NCBI GenBank assembly: GCA_002083775.1
Contig: MTEI01000003.1
Location: 62,001-126,000, forward strand
Length of the DNA stretch: 64,000 nucleotides
DNA from: Rhodoferax ferrireducens
GTDB lineage: Bacteria > Pseudomonadota > Gammaproteobacteria > Burkholderiales > Burkholderiaceae_C
Reading direction: 5' to 3'
Position numbers and translations under genes: made by a program. The first letter of the stretch is position 1; the number at the start of each line of letters is the position of its first letter. The notes beneath the pieces were generated by a model. The model was not told the origin of the DNA, did not search any database, and saw nothing but the letters and a program-made list of their open reading frames with translations. Of the stretch, positions 18,219 through 27,150 are shown piece after piece.

Positions 18219-19268
18219 ATGGCCCTCATGGACTTCATCAAGAAACAGTTCATTGACGTTTTGCAGTGGACCGAGGGGGACGACGGCACGCTGGCCTGGC
18301 GCTTCCCGATGGCGGGCATGGAAATCCAGACCGGCGCTGCGCTGGTGGTGCGCGAGTCCCAAATGGCGCTGTTTGTCAACGAAGGCAAAGCCGCCGACGT
18401 GTTTGGCCCCGGCACCTACAAGCTCACCACACAAACCCTGCCGGTGCTGACCTACCTCAAAAACTGGGACAAACTGTTTGAGTCACCCTTCAAAAGCGAC
18501 GTGTACTTTTTCAGCACCCGCCAGCAGGTGGACCAAAAGTGGGGCACGCCGCAGCCCATCACCATCCGCGATGCCGACTTTGGCGCGGTGCGCCTGCGTG
18601 CCTTCGGCAACTACAGCTTCCGCGTGGCCGACCCCAAGTTGTTCCACACCGAAATTTCCGGCACGCGAGAGATTTACACCACCCAGGACATTGACGGTCA
18701 GCTGCGCGGGCTGGTGCTGCAAAACATCAGCAGCGCGGTGGCCAGCAGCGGCATCGCCTTTCTGGACCTGGCCGCCAACCAGCTGAGTTTTGCCCAGGCG
18801 TTGACGCGGCAACTGGCGCCCGAGTTCGAGAAAATCGGCCTCAAGCTCGAAGGCATGACGGTGCAAAACGTCTCGCTGCCCGAAGAGCTGCAAAAAATCA
18901 TGGACCAGAAAATCGGCATGGGCATGGTCGGCAACGACATGGGCAAATTCATGCAGTACCAGACCGCGCAGGCCATTCCGAAGTTTGCCGAAGGCGCAGC
19001 AGGCGGTGGTGGCGGCAGCGGCATCGCCGGTGATGCGATGGGCCTGGGCGCCGGTGTGGCGCTGGGCCAGGTGCTGGCGCAAAACCTGTCCGCCGGGCTG
19101 CAGGGCCTGGGCACCCAGGCGACGCCTGCGGTTGCCACTGCGGTGGGGGTGAAACCCGAAGACGTGATGGCCACTCTGGAAAAACTGGGTGAACTCAAGG
19201 GCAAGGGCATCCTGACGCAGGACGAGTTTGATGCCAAGAAGGCGGAGTTGTTGAAGAAATTGGTGTAA
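18219..19268 (+). CDS. SPFH/Band-7 protein with C-terminal SHOCT domain
   Basis: 349 residues from ATG 18219, with AGGAG 6 bases upstream. The N-terminal part (FIKKQFIDVLQWTEGDDGTLAWRFP) and the beta-rich region (VRESQMALFVNEGKAADVFGPGTYKLTTQ) match the virion-core/antifreeze branch of SPFH proteins. A coiled region with QTLDIDGQLRG-type helices follows, then a Gly-rich linker, and the end (EKLGELKGKGILTQDEFDAKKAELLKKL) is a SHOCT oligomerisation helix pair. It probably forms a membrane-associated scaffold. It is followed by the zinc-ribbon DUF4178 gene and DUF350, its usual companions as I recall them. Confidence 0.83.
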   Translation: MALMDFIKKQFIDVLQWTEGDDGTLAWRFPMAGMEIQTGAALVVRESQMALFVNEGKAADVFGPGTYKLTTQTLPVLTYLKNWDKLFESPFKSDVYFFSTRQQVDQKWGTPQPITIRDADFGAVRLRAFGNYSFRVADPKLFHTEISGTREIYTTQDIDGQLRGLVLQNISSAVASSGIAFLDLAANQLSFAQALTRQLAPEFEKIGLKLEGMTVQNVSLPEELQKIMDQKIGMGMVGNDMGKFMQYQTAQAIPKFAEGAAGGGGGSGIAGDAMGLGAGVALGQVLAQNLSAGLQGLGTQATPAVATAVGVKPEDVMATLEKLGELKGKGILTQDEFDAKKAELLKKLV

Positions 19269-19274
19269 ATAGGT

Positions 19275-19354
19275 CTGGGCGGTAGGACGTTATGCTCCGT
19301 GTCCCCCGCCCTTCGGGCTCCTCCTTGACCTCCGCATAACGCCCTACCACCCAG
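19275..19354. repeat. Large imperfect inverted repeat between SPFH and DUF4178 genes
   Basis: Two 20-base arms (19275-19294 and 19335-19354) pair at 18 of 20 positions. The 40-base interior contains a second small hairpin, CCCGCCCTTCGGG. No T-run follows. It could be an RNA processing or attenuation structure inside the operon, or an unrelated dispersed element. Confidence 0.6.
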
Positions 19355-19369
19355 TCCTCGGGTCACACT

Positions 19370-21040
19370 TTGGCAATCGCGAGTCCCAACACCCAGCGGT
19401 CCTACCGCGCCCTGTGCCCCGGCTGCGGCGCGCCTTTGACCTTTGCCAGCGCGCAGTCCACCCACGCGGTGTGCGGCTACTGCCAGAGCACGGTGGTGCG
19501 TGACGGCGAGGTGTTGAAACGCATCGGCAAGATGGCCGAGCTGTTTGACGACCATAGCCCGCTGCAATTGCAAACTGCGGGCAGCTGGCGCGGGCAAGGC
19601 TTCACGCTGGTTGGGCGGCTGCAATACAAATACGCTGAGGGCACCTGGACCGAGTGGCACGCGCTGCTGGGTGATGGCAGCAGCGCCTACCTGAGCGAAG
19701 ACAACGGCGCCTATGTGTGGGCGGTTGGGCAGCCGCAGTCGCGCGAATTGCCCCCGGCGGCGCGTTTTCGGGTGGGTGCCACCACCGCCATCAACGGGCA
19801 GAACTTCAGTGTGGCCTCCAACCAGAGCGTGATGCTGCTGGCCGCCCAGGGCGAGCTGCCGCACCTGCCCGCTCTGGGCCAGCCGTTTGACTTGGTGGAG
19901 CTGCGCAGCCAGGGCGCCAGCAGTGCGGCGGGCGCGCAGGCCAAGGGCAATCCAGCCACGGCCAGTGGCAGCATGATCGGCCGCAACTTGGGCACCCAAA
20001 CGGCGGACATATCGGACATCGCAGACACAGCAGGCCAGGCAAGTCAGGCTGACGGCGGCACCAGCATCCTCAGCATCCTCAGCATCGACTACAGCACCCA
20101 ACCGCCCACCGTGACACTTGGCCAGCCGGTGCTGCTGGCTGACCTGAAGCTCACTGGCTTGCGCGAAGACGTGGCCAAAAACGAGCAAGGCCGCCAATTC
20201 AATTGCCCCAATTGCGGCGCCAGCGTGACGGTGGCGCTGCAGAGCAGCCAGAGCATCACCTGCCCGTCGTGCCGCAGCCTCATCGACCTGAGCAGCGGCA
20301 TTGGCGGTGAACTGAAACATGCGCTGCAGGACGAGCCGGTGCAGCCGCTGATCGCGCTGGGCAGCATGGGCCAGTTGCAGGGCGTGGCCTGGCAGGTGGT
20401 GGGCTTTCAGCACCGCATTGGCACCGACCCCGCTGACCCGGATGAGCACTTTGGCTGGGAAGAGTACCTGCTCTACAACACCCAGCGCGGCTTCATCTTT
20501 CTGGTCGACTCCACCGAGGGCTGGAGTGTGGTCAAGCCTGCCACCGGCGCGCCGGTGGTCAGCGCGCACCCGCCTGCCGCCACCTACCTGGGCACACTTT
20601 ATGCGCTCAAGGAGTCTTACAACGCCGAAACCACCTACGCGCTGGGCGAGTTTTACTGGCGGGTAGAACGCGGGCAACGCACCGCCAACCGCGACTACGC
20701 CAGCGGCGCCCATGTGTTGTCGATGGAGCAGTCGCCCGCTGAGGTGGTGTGGTCGGTGGGAAGCAAGATCGATAGCAACAAAGTCGCCACCGCCTTCAAG
20801 CTGGAAGACAAAAAGACCTTGCTGCAGCGCAGCGATGCGGGCCCGGCCAGCTTCAATGCCGCCATGAGTCTACGCACCCTGATCGTGATTTTCTTGCTGC
20901 TGATGCTGTTGTCCATCATCATCAGCCGGTGTTCGCGCTGCGATCCGGCGGTGGAGAACTGCACGTCGGGGGTCAGCAGTGGCGCGCGCAGCTCAGGCGG
21001 CTCGTTTGGCGGGTTTTCCAGCGGCGGTGGGCACAAATGA
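19370..21040 (+). CDS. DUF4178 protein with two zinc ribbons and a C-terminal membrane helix
   Basis: 556 residues, opening with TTG at 19370 (no ATG or GTG in frame nearby and no clear ribosome-binding site). Zinc ribbon 1 is CPGCG...CGYCQ near residues 16-39; ribbon 2 is CPNCG...CPSC near 280-305. Each is followed by a DUF4178 unit (WTEWHALLGDGSSAYLSEDNG; FGWEEYLLYNTQRGFIFLVD). A hydrophobic helix (LRTLIVIFLLLMLLSIIIS) near residue 505 and a Gly/Ser-rich tail end it. Function unknown; it is co-oriented with SPFH and DUF350 and relates to the Yjf-type envelope genes. Confidence 0.8.
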   Translation: MAIASPNTQRSYRALCPGCGAPLTFASAQSTHAVCGYCQSTVVRDGEVLKRIGKMAELFDDHSPLQLQTAGSWRGQGFTLVGRLQYKYAEGTWTEWHALLGDGSSAYLSEDNGAYVWAVGQPQSRELPPAARFRVGATTAINGQNFSVASNQSVMLLAAQGELPHLPALGQPFDLVELRSQGASSAAGAQAKGNPATASGSMIGRNLGTQTADISDIADTAGQASQADGGTSILSILSIDYSTQPPTVTLGQPVLLADLKLTGLREDVAKNEQGRQFNCPNCGASVTVALQSSQSITCPSCRSLIDLSSGIGGELKHALQDEPVQPLIALGSMGQLQGVAWQVVGFQHRIGTDPADPDEHFGWEEYLLYNTQRGFIFLVDSTEGWSVVKPATGAPVVSAHPPAATYLGTLYALKESYNAETTYALGEFYWRVERGQRTANRDYASGAHVLSMEQSPAEVVWSVGSKIDSNKVATAFKLEDKKTLLQRSDAGPASFNAAMSLRTLIVIFLLLMLLSIIISRCSRCDPAVENCTSGVSSGARSSGGSFGGFSSGGGHK

Positions 21041-21131
21041 CACGGTGCTTCTCAACCGGTCGCCTGCACCCCTGGTTTGTCATGGCGGACCCGATCCGCC
21101 GTCCATCTCGTTTTCTTTCAAGGAGATTCCC

Positions 21132-21353
21132 ATGGGATTTGAAGCGTTGAAACCAGGGTTGTTGTTGGGCTCGGTGGTGTACGCGCTGCTGGGCGTGGTC
21201 ATCTTCTGGCTGTGTTTCATCATCATCGACAAACTCACGCCCTACAACCTGTGGGAAGAAATCGTCGAAAAGCAGAACCGTGCACTGGCGCTGGTGGTAG
21301 CGGCCATGTCGCTGGGTATCTGCATCATTGTGGCGGCGGCGATACATGGGTAG
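21132..21353 (+). CDS. DUF350 small membrane protein
   Basis: 73 residues from ATG 21132, with AAGGAG 7 bases upstream. Two hydrophobic helices flank a conserved amphipathic loop: SVVYALLGVVIFWLCFIII, DKLTPYNLWEEIVEKQNRALALVVAAM, ICIIVAAAI. The loop DKLTPYxLWEEI is typical of DUF350 (YjfL-type) proteins, which recur beside spermidine synthase-like and ATP-grasp genes. It is the last gene of the SPFH-DUF4178-DUF350 group before the arc operon. Confidence 0.85.
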   Translation: MGFEALKPGLLLGSVVYALLGVVIFWLCFIIIDKLTPYNLWEEIVEKQNRALALVVAAMSLGICIIVAAAIHG

Positions 21354-21436
21354 AAGCAGCTGCCCGGGTTGCGCGCTGTAGCGGCGTTGATTGCTCCGCC
21401 AAGCTGGTCGGTTGAACGTTGCGAGGCAAGTCTTAT

Positions 21437-21486
21437 ATGTCAAAACACCTTCTAGCCCTTATGGAGCAAGGGCTGGCAGCTATTTA
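21437..21486 (+). repeat. Dispersed repeat copy 4, left flank of the arc region
   Basis: Plus orientation: TCTAGCCCTTATGG, AGCAAGGGCTGGCAGCTATT. It lies 84 bases after DUF350. The 475-base gap up to arcD otherwise holds only a weak FNR-like site (TTGAT-GCGC-ATTGA, 21489-21502); I see no gene in it. Confidence 0.9.
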
Positions 21487-21488
21487 AG

Positions 21489-21502
21489 TTGATGCGCATT
21501 GA
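21489..21502 (+). promoter_or_regulatory. Possible degenerate FNR/ANR site upstream of arcD
   Basis: TTGAT-GCGC-ATTGA compared with the FNR consensus TTGAT-N4-ATCAA: the left half is perfect and the right half matches at three of five positions. Arginine deiminase operons are commonly FNR/ANR-activated. It lies about 330 bases from the arcD start, far for such a site, so this is weak. Confidence 0.2.
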
Positions 21503-21829
21503 GCAGCTGGCTGTAACGCACCCCGCCGTTCCAAACCCTGCCAGCGCCCTGTCTGCCGACGTCCTATCTCCCCCTTTGTAGTGTCCATGCAGCGCTGAAT
21601 TCCTGCCTGACTTTCATGGTGGCCATACCACCCTGAAGCATGAAAGAAGGCTTTCAGGTTAACCGCCAACTATGGGCGGCGTGAAGGCGGCCACCCGGGC
21701 TGACAACGCTTTTGCCGGTTGCGCAATTGGGTACGTTGTCGCACAGATCAGGCGTGACGACACCGCTAATCTGAGGTCAAGACCCAGGGAGCGCACGTGT
21801 TTCCCGGTCCTCACCGGAGCCCACCCGCC

Positions 21830-23284
21830 ATGAACACGCAACCAACCGCCTTGCCCCCCCACAAAGAGCCTGGCAAGCTCGGCTTGGGCCTGCTGGTGGC
21901 GCTGGTGGTTGGCTCCATCATCGGCAGCGGCATTTTTGGTCTGCCGCAAAACATGGCGGCCGGTGCGGGTGCTGGGGCCATTCTGATCGGCTGGAGCATC
22001 ACCGGTATCGGCATGCTTCTGCTGGTGCGCGTGTACCAGATGCTGGCGCTGCGCAAGCCCGAGTTGGACAACGGCGTTTACGCCTACGCCCGCGCGCTGT
22101 CTGGCGAGTACGTTGGTTTTAACTCGGCGTGGGGCTATTGGGTCAGCGCCTGGATCGGCAATGTCGGTTACCTGGTGGCTGCGTTTGGCGCGCTCGGGTA
22201 CTTCTACCCGGCGTTTGGCACAGGCAACACGCTCGCCTCCATCCTTGGCGCCTCGGTGGTGCTGTGGGTGATTCATGCGCTGGTGCTGCGCGGTATTCAA
22301 GGCGCTGCGGTGCTCAATGCGGTGGTCACACTGGCCAAAGTTGTCCCGCTGCTGCTGTTCATTGGCCTGGTGGCCATGGCGTTTCAGATGGACACCTTCC
22401 GGCTCAATTTCTGGGGTGATGCCAAGTTGGGCTCGGTGCTCGATCAGGTGAAAAGCACCATGCTCGTGACCGTCTGGGTGTTCATCGGCATTGAGGGTGC
22501 CAGTGTGTATTCGGCCCGGGCCCGGAAGCGGGAAGACGTCGGTTGGGCCACCGTCATCGGTTATCTGATCTGCCTGTTGTTGCTGATGTCGGTGTCCCTG
22601 TTGTCACTGGGCGTCTACGCGCAGCCCGAGTTGGCGGTGCTGAAGAATCCGTCGATGGCGGGTGTGCTGGAAAGAGCGGTGGGCACCTGGGGTGCCGTGC
22701 TGATTTACGTCGGCCTGATCGTCTCCGTGGGGGGTGGTTTTCTGGCCTGGATGTTGCTGGCTGCAGAGTCACTTTTCACCCCGGCCGGTGGCGGCGTGAT
22801 GCCGGTCTGGCTTGCCCAACAGAACAACAAGGGTGTGCCGGCCAACGCACTGTGGTTGACCAACGGCATGGTGCAGCTGTTCCTGCTGCTGACGCTGTTC
22901 TCGAAGGCGTCGTACCTGGCGCTGATTTCCCTGTCGACCGCGATGATTCTTCTGCCTTACCTGTTCAGCGCGGCCTATGGCTTGGTGCTGGCATGGCGCG
23001 GCGAAGGTGTGGCGAAGGAAACGCGTGGCGCTCACCATCGCAGCGATGTTCCCGTGGCGGCACTGGCCACCGTTTATTGCCTGTGGCTGCTGTATGCCGC
23101 CGGTTTCAAATATTTGTTACTCAGCGCCTTGTTGTATGCGCCGGGTGCTGTGGTGTATCTGCTGGCCAAGCGGCAACGCAGCGAGCAGCCATTCCAGGGG
23201 CACGAATGGACTGTCCTGGCGGTGCTGGTGGTGCTGGCGCTGGTGGCTGCAGCCCTGTTGGCCACGGGGCGCCTGAGCCTTTGA
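21830..23284 (+). CDS. arcD: Arginine/ornithine antiporter ArcD
   Basis: 484 residues from ATG 21830, with GGAG upstream. About twelve hydrophobic segments of the basic amino acid APC family: LGLGLLVALVVGSIIGSGIFGLPQNMA (first helix with the GSGIFxLP motif) and LVTVWVFIGIEGASVYSARARKREDVG (the substrate-pathway segment). It exchanges external arginine for internal ornithine. First gene of arcDABC, the anaerobic arginine deiminase route that yields ATP from carbamoyl phosphate. A GTG at 21797 gives an 11-residue longer alternative. Confidence 0.93.
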   Translation: MNTQPTALPPHKEPGKLGLGLLVALVVGSIIGSGIFGLPQNMAAGAGAGAILIGWSITGIGMLLLVRVYQMLALRKPELDNGVYAYARALSGEYVGFNSAWGYWVSAWIGNVGYLVAAFGALGYFYPAFGTGNTLASILGASVVLWVIHALVLRGIQGAAVLNAVVTLAKVVPLLLFIGLVAMAFQMDTFRLNFWGDAKLGSVLDQVKSTMLVTVWVFIGIEGASVYSARARKREDVGWATVIGYLICLLLLMSVSLLSLGVYAQPELAVLKNPSMAGVLERAVGTWGAVLIYVGLIVSVGGGFLAWMLLAAESLFTPAGGGVMPVWLAQQNNKGVPANALWLTNGMVQLFLLLTLFSKASYLALISLSTAMILLPYLFSAAYGLVLAWRGEGVAKETRGAHHRSDVPVAALATVYCLWLLYAAGFKYLLLSALLYAPGAVVYLLAKRQRSEQPFQGHEWTVLAVLVVLALVAAALLATGRLSL

Positions 23285-23325
23285 TGATGGTCTTGCACAC
23301 CCCATTTTTTTAAAAAGGTATCCAT

Positions 23326-24543
23326 ATGTCCATAGGAATCCAATCGGAAGTCGGCCGCCTGCGCAAGGTGCTGGTATGCCGACCCGGCCTGGCGCAGAGG
23401 CGCTTGACGCCGGCAAATTGCCAGGCTTTGTTGTTTGACGACGTTTTATGGGTCGAGCAGGCCCAGGCCGACCACGACGTTTTCACCCAGGCCATGCGCG
23501 AGCGTCATGTGGAGGTGCTTGAACTGCAGGAACTCCTGGCGCAGACGCTGGGCAACCCGGTTGCCCGCGACTGGCTGCTTGACCGCAAGCTCAATGCCAA
23601 TTTCATTGACCCGGAACTGGCGCAGCAGTTGCGCCCCTGGCTGGAAGCGTTGCCGCCGCTTCGGCTCGCCGAACACCTCCTTGGCGGCCTGGCGCGGGCC
23701 GAGTTGCCGTTTGAGCCCGGGGGCCTGCTGGCGCGGTATGCCGATCAGGCCGATTTTTTGTTACCACCGTTGCCCAACACGTTGTTCACACGGGACAGCA
23801 GTTGTTGGATCGGTAACGGCGTGGTGTTGTGTCCTATGTACTGGCCGGCGCGCCGGCAGGAGACACTGCTCACCGCCGCGGTCTATCGGTTTCACCCGGC
23901 TTTTGCCGGCCACGCCACCGAATGGTGGGGTGACCCCGACCACGATCATGGTCAGGCCACGCTGGAGGGCGGTGATGTCATGCCATTGGGCAAAGGTGTC
24001 GTGTTGATCGGCATGGGCGAGCGCACCTCGCCGCAGGCCGTGAGCCAGCTTGCTCGCGCACTTTTCGCAACCGGCGCGGCAAGCCGGGTGCTGGCTGCCC
24101 AAATTCCCAAGTCGCGCGGCGCCATGCACATGGACACCGTGTTTACTTTTTGCGACGTGGACCTGGTGACCTACTTTCCGGAACTGGTAGACACCATCCG
24201 CGTGCACAGCCTGCGACCGGGCAAGCTGGCCGGTAGTCTGGATGTGTGCACCGAGCCCCAGCCCTTTCTGGCGGTTGTGAAAGAAGCCCTGGGCTTGCCC
24301 CGGCTGCGCACTGTCGCCACGGGGGGCGATGCTTACACCGTGGAGCGTGAGCAGTGGGACGACGGCAACAACCTGCTGGCGCTGGCACCCGGCGTGGTCA
24401 TGGCCTACGCCCGAAATACCCATACCAATGCCTTGCTGCGCAATGCCGGGGTGCAAGTGATAGCCATTTCGGGTGCCGAACTGGGCCGTGGCCGGGGTGG
24501 CAGCCACTGCATGTCTTGCCCCATCGAGCGTGACGCCGTCTAG
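23326..24543 (+). CDS. arcA: Arginine deiminase ArcA
   Basis: 405 residues, the family length. It hydrolyses arginine to citrulline and ammonia. Seen: [37 protein letters not shown] (substrate Asp), [21 protein letters not shown] (catalytic His) and [10 protein letters not shown] (catalytic Cys near residue 395). All catalytic groups are present. It follows arcD by 41 bases. Confidence 0.97.
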   Translation: MSIGIQSEVGRLRKVLVCRPGLAQRRLTPANCQALLFDDVLWVEQAQADHDVFTQAMRERHVEVLELQELLAQTLGNPVARDWLLDRKLNANFIDPELAQQLRPWLEALPPLRLAEHLLGGLARAELPFEPGGLLARYADQADFLLPPLPNTLFTRDSSCWIGNGVVLCPMYWPARRQETLLTAAVYRFHPAFAGHATEWWGDPDHDHGQATLEGGDVMPLGKGVVLIGMGERTSPQAVSQLARALFATGAASRVLAAQIPKSRGAMHMDTVFTFCDVDLVTYFPELVDTIRVHSLRPGKLAGSLDVCTEPQPFLAVVKEALGLPRLRTVATGGDAYTVEREQWDDGNNLLALAPGVVMAYARNTHTNALLRNAGVQVIAISGAELGRGRGGSHCMSCPIERDAV

Positions 24544-24584
24544 GCGTTGCCCGCGCAACCTCAACTTACCAGACTGGACTCCCC

Positions 24585-25586
24585 ATGGCCTTCAACCTTC
24601 GCAACCGCAGCCTGCTGGCGCTCAAGGATTTTGCTCCTGGCGGTATTCGTTTTCTGCTTGACCTGGCAGCCGAGCTCAAACGATCCAAGGCGGTGGGCAA
24701 CGAGTACCCGCAACTCAAGGGCAAGAACATTGCGCTGATCTTTGAAAAACCTTCTACCCGCACGCGCTGCGCCTTTGAAGTAGCGGTGCACGACCAAGGT
24801 GGCCACATCACCTACCTGGATTCAGTGAGCTCACAGTTGGGGCACAAAGAGTCTCTCAAGGACACGGCTCGCGTGTTGGGGCGCTTCTACGACGGCATTG
24901 AGTACCGCGGCTTTCATCAAAGTGTGGTCGCTGAACTGGCGCGGTTTGCCAATGTGCCGGTTTGGAACGGGCTAACCGACGAGGCACACCCCACCCAGAT
25001 TCTGGCCGACCTGCTGACGATGCAGGAGTATGGCGAAAAGCCGCTGCACGAGCTCAGTTTTTGCTATCTGGGCGACGCCCGTTTCAACATGGGCTGCTCC
25101 TTGCTCGTAGGCGGCACACAAATGGGCATGGACGTGCGCATTGCCGCACCAGCAGAGTTGCAACCAGCCGCCGAACTGGTGGCGCAGATGCGTGAGCTCG
25201 CGCGCAGCACCGGGGCTCGCATCACGCTGGAGACCGACCCGTTGAAGGCCGTGGCCGGGGCAGACTTCCTGTACACCGACGTCTGGGTGTCGATGGGCGA
25301 GCCCGAAGAGGTCTGGAAGCAACGCATTGCGCAGCTGATGCCTTACCAGGTCACAACGGCATTGATGCAGGCCACCGGCAAAGCGCGTACCAAGTTCATG
25401 CATTGCCTGCCGGCCTTTCACAATCTGGATACCGAGGTGGGTCGCCAAGTGCATGAGAAGTACGGCCTCAGTGAGATTGAAGTCACCGATGAGGTCTTTG
25501 AGTCTGATGCGTCCATCGTTTTCACACAGGCCGAAAACCGCATGCACACCATCAAGGCGGTGCTGGTCGCCACGCTCGGACGATGA
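24585..25586 (+). CDS. arcB: Catabolic ornithine carbamoyltransferase ArcB
   Basis: 333 residues. Carbamoyl-phosphate site [15 protein letters not shown] and ornithine-site motif MHCLPAFHN are intact, with [14 protein letters not shown] and DVWVSMGE between. It splits citrulline with phosphate to ornithine and carbamoyl phosphate. Its position inside arcDABC marks it as the catabolic rather than the biosynthetic (ArgF) enzyme. It overlaps arcC by four bases (ATGA). Confidence 0.96.
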   Translation: MAFNLRNRSLLALKDFAPGGIRFLLDLAAELKRSKAVGNEYPQLKGKNIALIFEKPSTRTRCAFEVAVHDQGGHITYLDSVSSQLGHKESLKDTARVLGRFYDGIEYRGFHQSVVAELARFANVPVWNGLTDEAHPTQILADLLTMQEYGEKPLHELSFCYLGDARFNMGCSLLVGGTQMGMDVRIAAPAELQPAAELVAQMRELARSTGARITLETDPLKAVAGADFLYTDVWVSMGEPEEVWKQRIAQLMPYQVTTALMQATGKARTKFMHCLPAFHNLDTEVGRQVHEKYGLSEIEVTDEVFESDASIVFTQAENRMHTIKAVLVATLGR

Positions 25587-26515
25587 AACTGGTCGTTGCC
25601 CTGGGTGGCAATGCGTTGTTGCGGCGCAGTGAACCCCCCACGGCTGAAAACCAGCTCGACAACATTCGCCGTGCTGCCGCTCAGATCGCCGGTGTGGCTG
25701 CCGGGCATGCTCTGGTGCTGACGCACGGCAACGGGCCGCAGGTGGGTTTGTTGGCATTGCAGGCCGCCGCCTACACCAACGTGGCGGCCTATCCACTCGA
25801 TGTGCTGGGCGCGCAGACCGATGGCATGATCGGTTACCTGCTGGAGCAGGAACTGGCCAACCTGCTGCCATCGTCCAGAGCGGTGGTCACCCTGCTCACA
25901 CGGGTTGAGGTCAACGCGCACGACCCCGCTTTTGCGCACCCGACCAAGCCCATCGGTGCCGTGTACACGCAGGCCGAGGCCGAGCGCGCGGTGGCCGAGA
26001 AGCATTGGACGATCGCCCCCGATGGCAGTGCCTTCAGGCGTGTGGTTGCCTCACCAAAGCCACGGCGGGTACTGGGTGTGCCGTCCATCCGCTTGCTGCT
26101 TGAACATGGGGCGCTTGTCATCGCAGCCGGTGGCGGTGGCATTCCGGTTGTCAAGGCAGCGGATGGCCACAGCCTGCACGGCATCGAGGCGGTGATCGAC
26201 AAAGACCTGTGCAGCAGTCTGCTGGCGCGCGAACTGGGTGCCGACTGCCTGATCATCGCTACCGATGTGGCAGCGGTGTATCTCGATTGGGGTCTGCCCA
26301 GCCAGCGTGCCATTGGCAAGGTCACGCCACAGGCTCTTGCCACACACGACTTCGCGGCAGGCTCGATGGGCCCCAAAGTGGAGGCGGCCTGCGCCTTCGT
26401 TATGGCCACCGGCAAGCGGGCTGTGATTGGCTCCCTGGATCACATCGAACGCATGTTGGCAGGGCAAGCTGGTACGCAAGTCAGCCTGGACGGCGCCGAT
26501 ACGCCAGGAGCGTGA
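25583..26515 (+). CDS. arcC: Carbamate kinase ArcC
   Basis: 310 residues of the amino acid kinase fold: [40 protein letters not shown] and [15 protein letters not shown]. It transfers phosphate from carbamoyl phosphate to ADP, the ATP-producing step of the route. The start ATG lies in the arcB stop (ATGA), so translation is coupled. It ends 40 bases before the convergent DUF1840 gene. Confidence 0.96.
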   Translation: MKLVVALGGNALLRRSEPPTAENQLDNIRRAAAQIAGVAAGHALVLTHGNGPQVGLLALQAAAYTNVAAYPLDVLGAQTDGMIGYLLEQELANLLPSSRAVVTLLTRVEVNAHDPAFAHPTKPIGAVYTQAEAERAVAEKHWTIAPDGSAFRRVVASPKPRRVLGVPSIRLLLEHGALVIAAGGGGIPVVKAADGHSLHGIEAVIDKDLCSSLLARELGADCLIIATDVAAVYLDWGLPSQRAIGKVTPQALATHDFAAGSMGPKVEAACAFVMATGKRAVIGSLDHIERMLAGQAGTQVSLDGADTPGA

Positions 26516-26554
26516 CGCGGTGCCGGGCAGCACTTCAAAACCCGCTATCTGAAT

Positions 26555-26872
26555 TCAGACGCCCCAAACCACATCCTTGCCCGCCTGTGCGCTGGTTTTG
26601 AGCAAATCGATGAAGGGTGTGGCGCGCTGGCGCAGCATGACGCTGTCGCCTTCCACTTCCACCACCAGCCCCGGGTGCTCCCGGCGCTTGGCTTCGGCGG
26701 CCTCATGCACCTCAATCGCTGCTTGCAGCGCCGCAATCGCCGCAGGAATCTGGGCCAGGGTGATGATGCCCTGCGCTGCGCGTTCCTTGCCAATGATGGA
26801 CAGCATTTGCTCGCCATTGGCTTGAAGCATGATGACATCTGCGGCAGCCTGGGATTTGAACTTGTAGATCAT
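26555..26872 (-). CDS. DUF1840 protein
   Basis: 105 residues, all soluble. MIYKFKSQAAADVIMLQANGEQMLSIIGKE and LRQRATPFIDLLKTSAQAGKDVVWGV are the two conserved ends of DUF1840, a small family found mainly in betaproteobacteria. Function is unknown. It faces the arc operon and is followed, after about 215 bases with nothing recognisable, by repeat copy 5. Confidence 0.85.
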   Translation of the reverse strand: MIYKFKSQAAADVIMLQANGEQMLSIIGKERAAQGIITLAQIPAAIAALQAAIEVHEAAEAKRREHPGLVVEVEGDSVMLRQRATPFIDLLKTSAQAGKDVVWGV

Positions 26873-27088
26873 GGTGACACCTCCATTGGTTGAACCGTGC
26901 TGTGGGTAAATTGCCGCTGATCGGCAGGGCGCGCAGGTTTTCGTTCCCCTTCACCGATCTACATCCGTGAAGCCCGACAAAATCTTAGAGCATTAGGATA
27001 GTCGTGACAATCAGCGCCATCTGTGCGGCACACCGCTTAGCCGTCGGTTGGCCGCCCAGGCGCCTGCCACTTGCCCACGTTGATGCAC

Positions 27089-27138
27089 CAAAATAGGCTC
27101 CAGCCCTTATACAGTAAGGGCTGGCAGCTATTAAAACC
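27089..27138 (+). repeat. Dispersed repeat copy 5, right flank of the arc region
   Basis: Plus orientation: GCTCCAGCCCTTATAC, AGTAAGGGCTGGCAGCTATTAAAA. It is in the same orientation as copy 4, so the two bracket arcDABC plus DUF1840 as direct repeats about 5.65 kb apart. It ends 12 bases before the spermidine synthase start. Confidence 0.9.
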
Positions 27139-27150
27139 AGATAAACCAGC

